Shown here piece by piece: positions 21,518 through 33,596 of a stretch of 64,000 bases of DNA. The notes beneath the pieces were generated by a model that saw only the letters and a program-made list of their open reading frames with translations, had not been told where the DNA came from and ran no database searches. Within the stretch, counting starts at the first letter, position 1; every line of letters starts with the position of its first letter. Made by a program: the position numbers and the translations under genes. This DNA comes from Molossus alvarezi (taxonomy: Eukaryota > Chordata > Mammalia > Chiroptera > Molossidae), in contig CM073885.1 of the NCBI GenBank assembly GCA_037176705.1, forward strand, positions 162,616,290 to 162,680,289, given 5' to 3'.

Positions 21518-23968
21518 CCTCTGCCCATTTTTTAATTGGATTCTTTGTCTTCCTTTTGTTGAGTTGTATGAGTACTCTGTGTATTTGGGGGATTAACCCC
21601 TTATCTGATGTATTGTTGGCAATTATGCTCTCCCATACAGTGGGTTCCCTTTCCATTTTGATGATTGTTTCTTTTGCTGTGCAGAAGCTTTTTAGTTTGA
21701 TGTAGTCCCATGTATTGATTTTTTTTCTTTTTTTTCTTGCCTTAGGCGTTGTATCAGTGAAAATTCTGCTATGTGTGATGTCTCAAATTTTGTTGCCTAC
21801 CTACATTTTCTTCTAGAATTTTTGTGGATTCATATGTCACATTGAAGTCTTGTATCCATTTTGAGTTTATTCTTGTGAATGGTATAAGCTGGTGGTCCAG
21901 TTTTACTTTTTTGCATGCAGCTGTCCAATTTACCTAATACCATTTATTTAAAAGGCTGTCTGTACTCCATTGTATGCTCTTGTCACCTTTGTAAAATAAT
22001 AACTGAGCATAATGTCTTGAGTCATTTCTGGGTTCTCTGTTCTGTTCCGTTGATCTATATGTCTGTTCTTGTGCCAGTACCAGGCTGTTTTGATTACAGT
22101 GGCTTTGTAGTATAACCTGATATGCGGTATTGTGATCACTCCTACTTTGTTCTTTTTCAAGATTACTGTGGCCATTCAAGGTCTTTTTTGGTTACATATA
22201 AACTTTTGGAATATTTGTTCTAGTTTGGTGAAATATGTAGTTGGTGTTTTGATGGGGATTGCATTGAACCTACAGATTGATTTGGGTAGTATGGACATTA
22301 TAATGATGTTAATTCTTTTAATCCATGAACAAGGTATATGCTTACACTTTTTTATATCTTTCCCTATTTCTTTTTTCAATGTCCTGTGATTCTCTGTGAA
22401 TAGGTCCTATACTTCTTTGGTTAAGATTTTTCCTAGTTATCTTAATTTTTTTGATGCAAAGGTAAGTGGGATTTTTTAAAGTTTCTCTTTCTGTGAATTC
22501 ATTATTGGTATATAAAAATGCCATCAATCTCTTGATGTTAATATTGTATCCTGCTACATAGCTAAGTTATTAAATCTAGTAGATTTTTGATGTAGTCTTT
22601 AGGGTTTTCTATGTACAATATCATGTTATTTGCAAATAATGACAGCTTCAATTCCACCTTTCCAATTTGGATCCCCCTTTATTTTCCTTCTTGTCTAATA
22701 GTTGTGTCTAAGATTTTTAGTACTATGTTAAATAAGAGTGGTGAAAGTGGGCATCCCTGTATTATTCCTGTTCTTAAGTGGAATGCTTTTAGTGTTTGCC
22801 CATTGAGCATGATGTTGGCTGTAGGTTTTTCATATATGGCCTTTATTGTGTGGAGATATGATCCCTCTATTCCCACATTACAGAGTGTTTTTATTGGAAC
22901 TGCGTGCTGGATTTTGTCGAATGCTTTTTCAACATCTATTGATATGATCATGTGGTTTTTATTCTTCATTTTGTTTATGTGGTGTATCACATTTATTGAT
23001 TTGCGAATATTGTACCAGCCTTGCATCCCTGGGATGAATCTCACTTGGTCATGGTGAATAATTTTCTTAATGTATTGCTGGATCCGATTTGCTAATATTT
23101 TGTTCAGGATTTTGGCGTCTATGTTCATCAGGGATATTGGTCTGTAGTTTTCTTTCTTTGTAGTGTCTTTTTCTGGTTTTGGAATTAGAATTGTGCTGGC
23201 TTCATAGAACCAGTTTGGAAGTCTTCCTTCTTCTTGAATTTTTTGGAATAGTTTGAGAAGAAAGGGTGTTAGTTCTTCTTTGAAAGCTCAGTAAAACTTC
23301 CCATGAAGCCATCTGGGCCTGGGCTTTTGTTTGCTGGGAGTTTCTTGATGACATCTTCAATTTTCTTAGTTGTTATTGGTCTGTTCAAGATTTCTAACAC
23401 TTCCTGGTCGAGTTTTTGGGAGACTGTGTAATTCTAGAAATTTTTCCATTTTGTCTAGATTGCCCAATTTATTGTCATATAATTTTTCATAGTAATTTTT
23501 AATGATCCTTTGTATTTCTGTGATGTTAGTTGTTCTCCTGTTTCATTTCTGATTTTGTTTATTTGAGTCCTCTCTCTTTGTTTTTTGGTGAATCTTGCTA
23601 AAGGTCCATCAGTCTTATTTATCTTTTCAAAGAACCAGTTCTCTGTTTCATTGATCTTTTGAATTGTTTTTTAGTCCATATGTCATTTATTTCTGCTATG
23701 ACCTTTATTATTTCTTTCTTCTACTTATTCTGGGTATTTAGTTTTGTTTACTTTCTAGTTCTTTAAGTTGTAAGGTTAGATAGTCAATTTGGAATTTTTC
23801 TTGTTTCTTGAGGTAGGCCTGTAGTGCCATGGTCTTCCCTCTCTGAACTAATTTTGCTGCATCCCATAGATTTTGTGTTGTTGTGTGTTCATTTATATTT
23901 TTTTCCAGGAAGTTTTTTTATTGTCTTCTTTGATCTCCTTGGTAACCCATTTATTGTTTAATAACATC
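21518..23968 (-). mobile_element. L1-A, 5' part (ORF2 only, 5' truncated)
   Basis: Continues L1-A after the L1-B insertion, running through ORF2 from its C-terminal third to the linker between endonuclease and RT. RT segments are recognisable at 22679-23128 ([22 protein letters not shown], [11 protein letters not shown]), but the catalytic box near 22630 reads FANN instead of FADD. Homology ends near 23968 (GTTTAATAACAT), so the endonuclease, ORF1 and 5'UTR were never copied. Many stops and small deletions make it older than L1-B. Confidence 0.88.
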
Positions 23969-24645
23969 CTTATTTTTGTTTCTCCTTTTGACTTTTAAAA
24001 CTACATTAAGAATTTTTAAATCACTAAATTATCTCAATATATACAAGACAATAATTTTTTATAAGACAATAACTTTTTCATATTGAAATTCTCAGCACAC
24101 TGAAAATTGAGAAAAAATTGATGAGAACTTGATTATATAACAAAACCCTAACCCTGACCCATGCTTCACTTACATTTGCTAGGGACAGCCCTGATTATTG
24201 TGCTTAATTTTATCTTCTTTTACTTTCTTTATGTGAAAACTTAGATCATTAATTTGTCCCAGCTCAGATATTTTAGAAAATAAATTTTGAAAGAATTTTG
24301 TTTAGAGTAGTAACGTGGAAAAGATAGTCACGGTCATCTTTACTTTTTAAATAGTGCTGGTGGCATAGCCAAAAATAATAAAGACAAAACCTTGTTAAGG
24401 AGAGACAAAATGTTTGTTATATGAGATAGATACAAAACAAACAACAAAACCCTCAGGGAATGAGGTGTAGCTATGTTGTTCCTTGGTCCTAAGGTTCTTA
24501 GTAAACATATCTTCTTTTAGTCGTATTTAGAGGGAGGAATATAGAAAAGTGTTTCTATGCCATCCAGACTATGAAGCAGAATACACTAGTGGTTATTTTC
24601 TTTCCTCACATTATAACTGTTATCCTGCTTTCTTCTCTTTCCCAT
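23969..24645. other. Unassigned AT-rich sequence
   Basis: No gene or family recognised. A short CCCTAACCCTGACCC stretch near 24145 looks telomere-like but is only two and a half units, so it carries no weight. Confidence 0.5.
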
Positions 24646-24649
24646 AGTT

Positions 24650-25080
24650 GCTACTATGGCAGAGAAAAGAGCTTTTAGTGCGACTCTGTTACTTTGAAGG
24701 TGACATGTATTTTACTCCAGATACTTTTAAGATTTTTTATTTGTCTCTGGGTTTTTGTAGCTTTGCTAAGATTTTCTAGATTTTATTTCATTCATCCTAT
24801 TTTGGATTTCCTGAACCCTGTGACTCTGTAAGTGAGGGTCTCCATTCAGTTCTGGAAAATTCCAAACATTGTTTTTTCAAGTATCCCATAAACTTCACTC
24901 TCTCTCTCTTTCTTCTTCCACTTGGATTTTAATGAAACATACATCAGAACTTCTCACTCTATTTAAAATGTCTTATAATCCAATTTGAATTTTTTTTCTT
25001 TCTTCAATAATATATTTAAAGTCATCTCTTCTGTTTTTTACTTCACTAAGTGTGAAGCTCACATGTATAGTATTGACAGA
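24650..25080 (-). mobile_element. Ancient L1 or half-LINE ORF1 relic
   Basis: Antisense ORF1 wording of old elements: ACTTTTAAGATTTTTTATTT near 24723, TTCTGGAAAATTCCAAACAT near 24851, TCAAGTATCCCATAAACTTC near 24877, and CTTCTTCCACTTGGATTTTA near 24911. It corresponds to the RNA-binding half of ORF1. No ORF2 sequence adjoins it. Highly decayed. Confidence 0.5.
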
Positions 25081-25468
25081 TTCCCTTGGGTTAAAAGTTA
25101 TCTCAACTTTAATAATTATGCTATACAAACCTGACACTGTAAAATCAATTATACATATATTTTATCATATAAGATGCTATTGAGAATTTCATAATAACAT
25201 GTAAAATATATCCTAATTTCAGAAACTTAAAGTGAAAAAAAAAAGTGTGCCTTAGAGTCAACAAACAATGGTAATGCTGAGGGAAGTAAATCCCCATCCA
25301 TTCATAGTATTTTAATTTCTGATGATATCTTTTGAGGTAAAATGTAAGTAAGACATTTATAAAATTTTTCTAATATGGTAAAATTATAGATGTAGGTCTT
25401 TTTGTTCCTAGTCCTCACTTTCTCTCCTCATTTCCAGGCAACTCATATTTTAGGCACCCTCCTGTTTT

Positions 25469-25554
25469 TTAATTTTATTTTTGTTTTTATGTTAATCCTC
25501 ACACAAGGATATTTTTCCATTGACTTTTTAGAGAGAGTGCAAGTGAGAGAGGGT

Positions 25555-25592
<38 letters not shown>

Positions 25593-25755
25593 TTGATGTG
25601 AGAGAGACACTTGGATTGGTTGCCTCCTGCATCACCCAGACCAGGGTCAGGGATCAAACCTGCAACCCAGGTACTTGCCCTTGACCAGGAATCTAACCTG
25701 TGACCCTTTGGTCCATGGGCCAACACTCTAATCGCTGACCCAAACCAGCCAAGGC
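25469..25755 (-). mobile_element. VES-type bat SINE (S6)
   Basis: Reversed SINE with an expanded GA run at 25557-25590 inside its body and the tRNA-like head at about 25720-25755. The flanks GCACCCTCCTGTTTTT (25453) and GCACCTTCTTATTTTA (25756) look like a target-site duplication with a few substitutions, implying moderate age. Confidence 0.88.
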
Positions 25756-27971
25756 AGCACCTTCTTATTTTATCCTATTAGAGAAGACTTGATCAATTTC
25801 CAATGTATACCATAGATCCTATGATTTTTTTTTCATACCTGAAGCCTCACAATGAGTTCCAAATGAATGTGTTCATAAAGGAGAAATTTCTGGCGATAGG
25901 AATATGTGAGAACAGCTAATTAGGGGATGAGGTAGGCCCGTGAAAGAAAGTCATAGAGGAGACATCAGTATTTCTTCACAAGGGACCATCTTATTATAGT
26001 AGAGGTAAATATTGCTGTTTTACAAATAATATTGTGGTTAATAATTATTCAGTCTACTTTAGAATCAGTGCTTTTTTTTAATTTAAGTACACACTGGCTG
26101 CTCAAAATACTTTTCCAATACTCATTTTTCTCAGTATTCTATTATACTCTCCAAGATAAGAAAACATCACTGCCTAAACTCTTGGGAACACTATTTCATA
26201 ATAAGACAACAAAAATAAAGGCTTATGTATACATGTATAATAATTTAAAGAGCTTTCATATTAGCAATAGGGCACCATTACAATGAGAAAGCCTTTAATT
26301 ATGTTGTAAAGGTCTGGCATTCCAGGAAAATGTCACTTCAAAATAAACTTCCAACAGTTAATTATCAGTGATATTTAACATGTACAAAAATTAAATATCA
26401 CCATATAATCCTGTGATTATTTCATTCCTTTTGTAGACATTTTAATATTTAAGGGTGTTGAAGTAACAATGAAAAGGTTTGCCACTGAGCCCAGTTCTTA
26501 GTTTTATATGAAAAACCAAATGACACTCTTGTGCTTCGTTTTTACAAGTAGACCTTTAAAAAACATGAGAAAAATAGTGTATTATTACCAAGAAATAAAC
26601 ATAAAATTATGCAGTGTATTTTAAGTTGTTAAATTCCTAAAATTTCTATTTAAATATGAAATATGATACCAACTAAAAAAAAAGAATTTCCCGGTTTTTA
26701 TCAGAGCCCAGCCAAGATCATAAATGATTGTAAGAACTGATAACAGCTATGTCAGAAGTAAAATTCTGTAAATAACTTAAAATTTATGAGCAGTTGCATG
26801 TCTTCCTGTGGAAGCAATAAATACTGTATATCATTAACCTTATATATGTAAAATAAACTTTAATAAAATATAGCATATAAATAAAAATATGAACATTTTC
26901 ATTGAGAATAAAAGGCAAATGCTTCTTATTGGTTTAAATAGTAAGAATATGATTAATGAAAGTACAAAGAAGTTCATATTACATGTATATGCAATGTACA
27001 ATATGTAATACAAGGAGATCTACATCATTTTTCTAAATTACCATGTAATACTGCATGTGGATATTCGATATGGACATTCGGGACATGACCAAAATCAGTG
27101 CCACAAGAGCAAATAGGCATAAGAACTGGTTTTTATAAAGTTCAACCAGACAACCACTTGCCTCACTAAATATGCTTTTGCAATTCCACTGAGCAGTGAC
27201 AATCTCTTAATCCCGAACATCAGCCAGTCTGCATGGGCTCATTCCAACACACCTAGGGGCACTAGCCAATCCACAGCAGTCTCAGTTGAATAACTATGTT
27301 TCCACAAATAATGGCAACTCATTAAAGGCTCTGAAAAACCACCAACCCTTATAACTATAAAGTGAAGTTTACTGTATAAATATTTAAAATGTTAAATATG
27401 TAAAGACCCTTAATGTATTGATGTTCATTTGTTCCCCAAATGGCCGGTGGTATGCCCTTGAGTTTCTCCCTCTATCATTTTAACATGTCTCTATTATCTA
27501 CAAGAATTCCATTTTGGAATTAACAGATGAGTTTGCAATGATGTGTGTGAATATTGTTCACTGAGGAGGCTCTTTTAATGTAGGAGCTTCTCAATTTATA
27601 TCCCATTAGTTACGAATATAAAAACATTTATGAGACTAACACATCCTGTACCCAGCCAAGCCCTATAATTTAAATTTTATTATAACACACCATTTAGAGA
27701 GACTGGCTATGTCCTTCTAAAAAGCATTTTTTTTAAAGATAAGGACTCCCTTAAATCTTTCTGCTAAAGGATATTAAAGCATGCATGCAGGTTGGACTCG
27801 ATGCTAGTCATTCCTTGAGGAATACTGGAGTCTGGAGTGCCTGAACCACAGGGCTGCTGTCAGTTCTCCCCTGCCTTCTAAGGCTAAATGCCCAGAACTA
27901 GAAACGCCTTTAGGACATTAACATGTTCAGGGTGCTCCTAATTCTTTTATGTTTCTGGTTAGAGTCATGCC
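25756..27971. other. Unassigned, mostly AT-rich sequence
   Basis: About 2.2 kb without a recognised repeat or gene. The segment 27050-27300 is less AT-rich than its surroundings and could be an old DNA transposon or single-copy sequence. I cannot identify it. Confidence 0.45.
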
Positions 27972-27996
27972 AAGAAAGAAAGAGAAAGAAAGAAAG

Positions 27997-28045
<49 letters not shown>

Positions 28046-28112
28046 GGAAAGAAGGAAGGAAGGAAGGAAGGAAGGAAAGAAGGAAGGAAGGAAGGAAGGA
28101 AGGAAGGAAGGG
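27972..28112. repeat. Polypurine microsatellite: (GAAA)n-(GA)n-(GGAA)n
   Basis: About 140 bases of pure purines on the plus strand, in three blocks: AAAG-rich, about 20 GA units, then GGAA/GAAG units. Long polypurine runs of this type can form triplex (H-DNA). The RKKERKK and KEGRKEGR translations here are repeat artefacts. Confidence 0.97.
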
Positions 28113-28422
28113 AGAGATTTTCCCATATAGATATTAAGTTAATTTTCAGAAGTACTTTAACACAATTTTTTACATTGTTTTGAGCTGAAGGGCTAATATA
28201 AATAAATTGCCTGCTATATCATTGAAGAAAACCAGAACTAGGAACATGAAGAATTTGTTTGTTCACCTGAAGCAGAGAACACATACCACCACTGTCATTT
28301 CAAACCCAGATTTTTGTATAATAGGGGAAAGAATATCTGAAATAAAAATTATAATTTCCCATGGATATAATATAGTTCTGTTTTATGCTTTGGTTTTTAA
28401 TCTAATCATTTTATGAGTTATA

Positions 28423-28552
28423 AAAGGCGGGGCAAAAATGTGTTTACAGTTGTGAGTCTGCTAAACATAGACTTTATTCTTGTATGATTATTTATTAATT
28501 ATTGTTCTATTTTCCATACTAATAACTGTAGGCCTACTTTTGCCTCATTCTG
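28423..28552. mobile_element. Palindromic mariner-type MITE, about 130 bases
   Basis: The left end GGGGCAAAAATGTGTTTACA (from 28428) and the right end read in reverse (GAGGCAAAAGTAGGCCTACA) form imperfect terminal inverted repeats, both followed inwards by GTT. A TA dinucleotide lies at each border (28421-28422 and 28553-28554), as expected for Tc1/mariner insertion. The centre is AT-rich with no coding capacity. It must have been moved by a transposase from elsewhere. Confidence 0.65.
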
Positions 28553-28703
28553 TATTGGTGTCTGATGAGATTAAATCAATGTTGAGAATTCGGTATTTTG
28601 CTATGTTGCCACTGAGAACACATTGTTTATTAAAGCAAGGCACATTTGTATACATAGTGAATTAATATCTTATAATAAAGCCTATGTTTGATTAAAGAAA
28701 AAT

Positions 28704-28906
28704 AGCCTGGTCAGTGTGGCTCAGTGGTTGAGCATAAACCCATGCATTAAGATGTCGCTGGTTTGATTCTCGGTCAGGGTACATGCCCAGGGTGTGGACC
28801 TGGGAGGTGGCCAATTAATGTTCTCTCTCATCAGTGTTTCTATCTCTCTCTCGCTCTCCTTTCCTCTCTCTCTAAAATCAATAAAAAATAAATAAACTTA
28901 AAAAAC
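28704..28906 (+). mobile_element. VES-type bat SINE (S7)
   Basis: Head CCTGGTCAGTGTGGCTCAGT, middle GGTTTGATTCTCGGTCAGGG, CT-rich body and tail AAAATCAATAAAAAATAAAT. It is of the simple AATCAAT tail class, like S3. No clear duplication. Confidence 0.9.
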
Positions 28907-30567
28907 AATATGGCTAGAATGGAGAAAAATATATGAAACATTCATAAGATCAACATCGTCAAAAAACTACTAAAATTCTTATCATCAAGCAAATAGAAAT
29001 AGGGTATTTAATAAATAGCCCAGAAAGTGTCAATGTCTAAAAAGAGAGATATCATTCTTTTTCCTCTGATTTTGCATGTAACTCAGATTGGAGACTTCAA
29101 AGCCCTACGTAGAACTGCCAAACTGTTCTCTATGGTGTTCTATGTGCTTGCTCCATCATTTTCTAAATGGCTCTGACTTCCTGGAATCTCACAGTTGTAC
29201 ATGCTTCAGACTAAAGCTGGCCCCAGGAAGCCAAGCCTTCTGCATGAGCCTTCCAACTCCTGGCAGTGAAGTTTTCCGACAGGATTTAATTATGACAAGG
29301 AAATACAGCTGAAGCATATTCACATTTGCTGAGATGAAATTTGAAAATAACACTGGTTTCTTCCATTCATTAGAATTTATTCATCCCACAAGTAAAAATA
29401 GATTATTTCCAGGCTTCTTCAGGATGAGATAAGAAACTACTGTATTAGTGATTAAAAAACAAAACAAAAGAAACAGAGAAACCTATAGATTCAGAACTTT
29501 TATGTCCTTATAAACAACATGAAAATACAATTTGCTATGTGTGCCTTTTTTCTCTTTCTACTTCTTTTTTCTAGGGCTCATTTTTTCTAACTTAATTTGT
29601 TTTTTTATATAAGCAAACTTTCTATTTCTTTCTCAAAAGCAACATTGATGTTTTAAACTTTCAAATATAAAATGTGTGACTCCTATGATTTAAATAAAAT
29701 TAGAAGCTAGTGTATCAATATGTTACACTTTAAATTAAATAAAGCACATTACATTGATTTTCACTGCTCTTTATGTAGGAGGAGAGTAGATTGTGGCGAA
29801 AGCTCTAGGAGGGCAGAGTGACTCATAAAATGAGCAATGTTTATGGGAAGGAATAATTTCTCATGGGAGAATTTTCTGCAAGTGTTACTTCTTGAATTTG
29901 ATCATTTCTACCCTTATTTTCCTTTATTCACCTGTTGAGTTTCTTTCCCAAATTCTAGTAGTTAAATGTCTAATTACTAAATACTTGGGTTTTTTTTTTA
30001 ATGAAGTGCATATAAGTATGACTTTTCTTTAAAAAAAAGAAAAAAGAAAAAATCTATAACTTTACCATGTCCAGTTATTTAAATGCCAACAAAATGCAGA
30101 GGAGAATTACCAGCTCTTCTGTAAATGAATTTCATGCCCTGTGAGTAAATTTTTATGGCAGCTAGTTAATCGTCCCAAGTATTATATTTATAAAAACTGT
30201 GCTACTATAGAGTGCCTTTGATCTGGAATATAACTTGGACTCAACAGGTTACTAATCATTTATAGATCCTAAAACTTCACTTCCTCTATAGAGTGTTAGA
30301 TTATACTACTACTACTAATAATAATACATCAGTTAAGAACTTTTCTTTCAAGATATGTACAACCTAACATTTGCATGGGATTTTATGGTTTTCAAAGTGA
30401 TTTAGCATATGTTCTTGAATCTCCTCAACAAATCTAGACATTGGAAGAACAAACATTATATTTTTCAATTTGTCAATAAAGACACTAAGAATAATTATAG
30501 TGACTTTCACAGAGTACTATAGCATATATATTAGAACTAAGAAAAGTACTCAGGTTTTCCAAAGCTT

Positions 30568-30568
<1 letters not shown>
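28907..30568. other. Unassigned; possible MIR fragment near 30345-30460
   Basis: No gene recognised. The stretch ATGGTTTTCAAAGTGATTTA at about 30386 followed by GAATCTCCTCAACAAATCTA resembles the core of MIR-type SINEs but is too diverged for a firm call. The rest shows nothing I can name. Confidence 0.35.

Positions 30569-30602
<34 letters not shown>
30569..30602. repeat. (TG)n microsatellite
   Basis: About 17 TG units without interruption. Confidence 0.97.
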
Positions 30603-30604
<2 letters not shown>

Positions 30605-31269
30605 TTTTAAGTCGATTGTTTCATATACTTTACACAGTGGTCCCACTAATATTTCTAGTAGCCACTTGGCACCATACATAGCTATTACAGTCTTATTGAC
30701 TAGAGTGCCTATACTATACTTTATATTCCTGTGACTATTCTGTGACTACCAATTTGTAGTTCTTAATCCCTTCACCTGCTAAATCCACATCTGGTAAGAT
30801 ATCATCTCTCCTTGTATGTTTACTTGTGAGGCAGCTTTATAAAATCATGAAGATTTCAGGTCCTTTGCTGGTACCCATGATTTTAAAATATAATCATGAG
30901 GAGGATAACATAGATTTACTGAATGTTCCCTAAGCAGCATTAAGTAAATATATTTAGTACTCAAAATGACACTTTGAAGTAAGAAACACAAAGGGGATGG
31001 GAGTGAGAAACCTGGAATTTGGGATACTAATAATGTGATTAGCCCTGGAGCATCTGCTTTCTGCTCACATCTGCATTCCTTCTTACCCATCCCCAACCTT
31101 GCTCTTTCAGCTCTGATATAGTCAACTTTTCTAAAGTCCTTGTTGAAACTGCTGTTATTCTCTTCCACCTTAGGTCATGACCTTGTGTTCTGTGTGGAAC
31201 ACTTCTACCATCTGGAGTAGCTATGTCTTACTCTTAATTTACATGTAATTATCTCAAATATAATTCCTT

Positions 31270-31520
31270 CAAAAGTATTGCTGACTACTATAGAAGTGAT
31301 AGGTCGTCTTTTTTTTATGCCCACTTAATATTATATGTTCTTCCTTCCCAACAGTTTGCATAGTTCTGAATATTAAATTGTTCATTTTTTGTTATTCCTC
31401 CTGTCTATAAGCCACATAAGATTAGGAACCATTCCTGTTTTTTGCCTTTTCTAAATCTCTTTATCTCAAATACTTGAACAGTACCTAGAACAGAGCCAGA
31501 AATCAAAATTGACTTATAAA
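31270..31520 (+). mobile_element. Probable L2 3'-end fragment
   Basis: GTCTATAAGCCACATAAGAT, then AACAGTACCTAGAACAGAGC, follow the order of the L2 3' end (a segment about a length of gene product, then the 'accTAGaACAgaGCC' motif). Diverged. A short A run follows near 31530. Confidence 0.45.
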
Positions 31521-31639
31521 CTCTGGCCAAAAAAAAAAAAAAAAGTCTTCTATAAGTTTTATAGACCTAAAAGCTATTATTTTCAAAGTTGAAATAACTT
31601 ACATTGGTGTATATCATGTAAAATGTGTGACTTCTACAA

Positions 31640-32480
31640 CTAGTTACGGCAGACTACATTATCCATTATAAACAAACATAAAATTGGACAAAATATACAG
31701 AACAACTGCCTCTTCCGAACCAGACAACTGTCTGTGCAAGAATACCATCTCTGAAAGAAGGACACCAACCTCCTGAGGTGAGTCCGCGTTGCCCTGGCTC
31801 TTTGCCTGAGGACATTTTCCTGATCACGGGGCATCAAGCTGGAGTCCAATCTGTATACAGTGTTCCAAATGTGTTCAGGAGGCAGGGATTAGAAATGAGG
31901 CAATTTAAATGTTTGGACTCTGCAGAGCAGGGAACCACAACAGTGAGCTTCAAAGAAGGGATGCCAAGAAGCTGCTGTGTGGGTCCCATAAGTACTTGGC
32001 TGAAGTATGGGCTACCCATATGCAAGTGAAACTACCCAAGACTGACCAGCTGTTATAGGGTTGAGGCACTAGAAAACTGCTTGAGATCTTGGAGCTCCAA
32101 TTCAACCAGAATGGAGAAACCACCGTAACACCTCCTCAGCACCATAAGCATCCAGCTGAGACATCAGAAAGACTGAGTTTAGGAGTAAGAACCATGCTAT
32201 CCACTAAGACCTATTCTAGATCTTCACTAACAAAGTTGAAATCCAAGCCTTCACTGGCTCCATGGCAAGAGCGAGTTCAGAGATTGAGTCCAATTAAAGC
32301 TTCGGAAACAGCTTGAGATTTTCGTAGATCACATAACAAAGCACAAAATCAAGCATATATAAGTGGAAGCTTTATAAATATACATAAAACAACACCTAGA
32401 CACATGCATGGTGAGAAAGGATGCCATGTGGTGCTTATTGTCAGCCCCAGTGGAAGAATTTTAGTGCAAGACTCTACTGC
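31640..32480 (+). other. Possible 5' portion of an ancient plus-strand L1
   Basis: This block lies directly upstream of the ORF1 relic at 32560 and is less AT-rich than its surroundings. It could be the 5'UTR and ORF1 start of the same old L1. I find no diagnostic motif, so the assignment rests on position alone. Short frames at 31778-32029 and 32089-32316 have no domain. Confidence 0.3.
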
Positions 32481-32559
32481 AACCAAAGAGAAAGAGAATA
32501 CTTTGAAAGCAGGAAGAAAATAAGATGCATCACATACTGAAGAAGAAGATAAAAAATTA

Positions 32560-33300
32560 TATCTGATCTTTCATCATAAACAAAAGAGAACAGAAGAAAA
32601 TTAAAGAAATTTTAAAGACTGAATAAAGGGAAAAATCTATAAACCCCAACTTTTATGTTCAGCAATAATACTGATCAGAAACCATACTGAAAAAACAATA
32701 CATTGTTGATTAATAAATTCTGAGAGAATTAATTGCTAACAGAAATGCCCTGTAAGAAATGCTAAACAGTATCCTTCAAGCTGAAAGCAGGTGATAACAG
32801 ATGAAAAACTGTCTTATAAGAATGAATAAAGAACATAAGTAAATGTAAAAGAAAATGCATTCTTATTTTTCTGACTTATATGTTTTTGTCTTTTTTTAAA
32901 AAGTAGTTTAAATCCAAACAAATAAAATTAAAAAATAGATTTTATAATATACATAGTGATAAAATAACAAAATGACAGAATGAGATAAGTAAACATAATG
33001 TAAGTGTTTCATTGTATCTCTGATGAGGTGTAAAGTTGGAAGTGAGAAATGTCAAATGTAACATAAATGTGTCGAGTATGAAGTAAAATACGGATAGCAT
33101 TGTGTGTGGAATGTGAAGTGAATCAACACTGACTACAAATGAACTCTAAGTTAAGGATGCATATTGTGAACCTGGAAGCCAAGACATAAAAACTACTTAT
33201 TAAAAGTGCCATTTGGTAGTCTCTAGACCACATAAAATAAAATACTAAAATATATTTCTAACTCCTTAATAGCTAAACAGTTCCTCCCTAAATCTGTGCC
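32560..33300 (+). mobile_element. Ancient L1 or half-LINE: ORF1 C-terminus and downstream
   Basis: At about 32732-32795 the plus strand reads, in one frame, RELIANRNAL, a stop, then EMLNSILQAES. This is the decayed C-terminal end of an L1-type ORF1. Upstream bases at 32640-32700 fit the preceding part of the domain. It is interrupted by multiple stops. It is one of the few old LINE pieces on the plus strand here. Confidence 0.55.
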
Positions 33301-33341
33301 TCCATACACAAGAAAACAACACTAACAAAAATAAGAAGTTA

Positions 33342-33596
33342 AGCCCTGGCCGGTTTGGCTCAGCGGTTAGAGCGTCTGCCTGCGGTCCAGAGAGACCCAG
33401 GTTCAGTTCCCGCTAAGGGCATGTACTTCGGTTGCAGTTTGTCCCCAGCCCTGGTTGGTCCTGCAGGTGGCAGCCACTCGATGTGTCCCTTTCATGTCGA
33501 TGTTTCTCTCTCTCTCTCTCTTCCTCTCTCTCCCTCCCACTCTATCTGTACAAAAAATGGAAAAATGTCCTCGGGTGAGGAATAAAAAGAAAAAAA
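33342..33596 (+). mobile_element. VES-type bat SINE (S8), near-consensus, 9-base duplication
   Basis: Very well preserved head (CCCTGGCCGGTTTGGCTCAG), A box TGGCTCAGCGG, B box GGTTCAGTTCC, and the extended tail with AATGTCCTCGGGTGAGGAAT. It is flanked by AAGAAGTTA at 33333-33341 and 33597-33605. The tail class matches S5, S9, S12 and S14. Confidence 0.95.

Noticed and set aside
24141..24162. Telomere-like CCCTAA units
   Set aside because: Only about two and a half units in unique sequence; too short to be an interstitial telomere.
27923..28183. Basic KEGRKEGR repeat protein
   Set aside because: Translation of the polypurine microsatellite.
33342..33420. tRNA-like sequence with A and B boxes
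   Set aside because: It is the head of a VES SINE, followed by the SINE body, tail and flanking duplication. It is not a functional tRNA gene. The same holds for all other VES heads.
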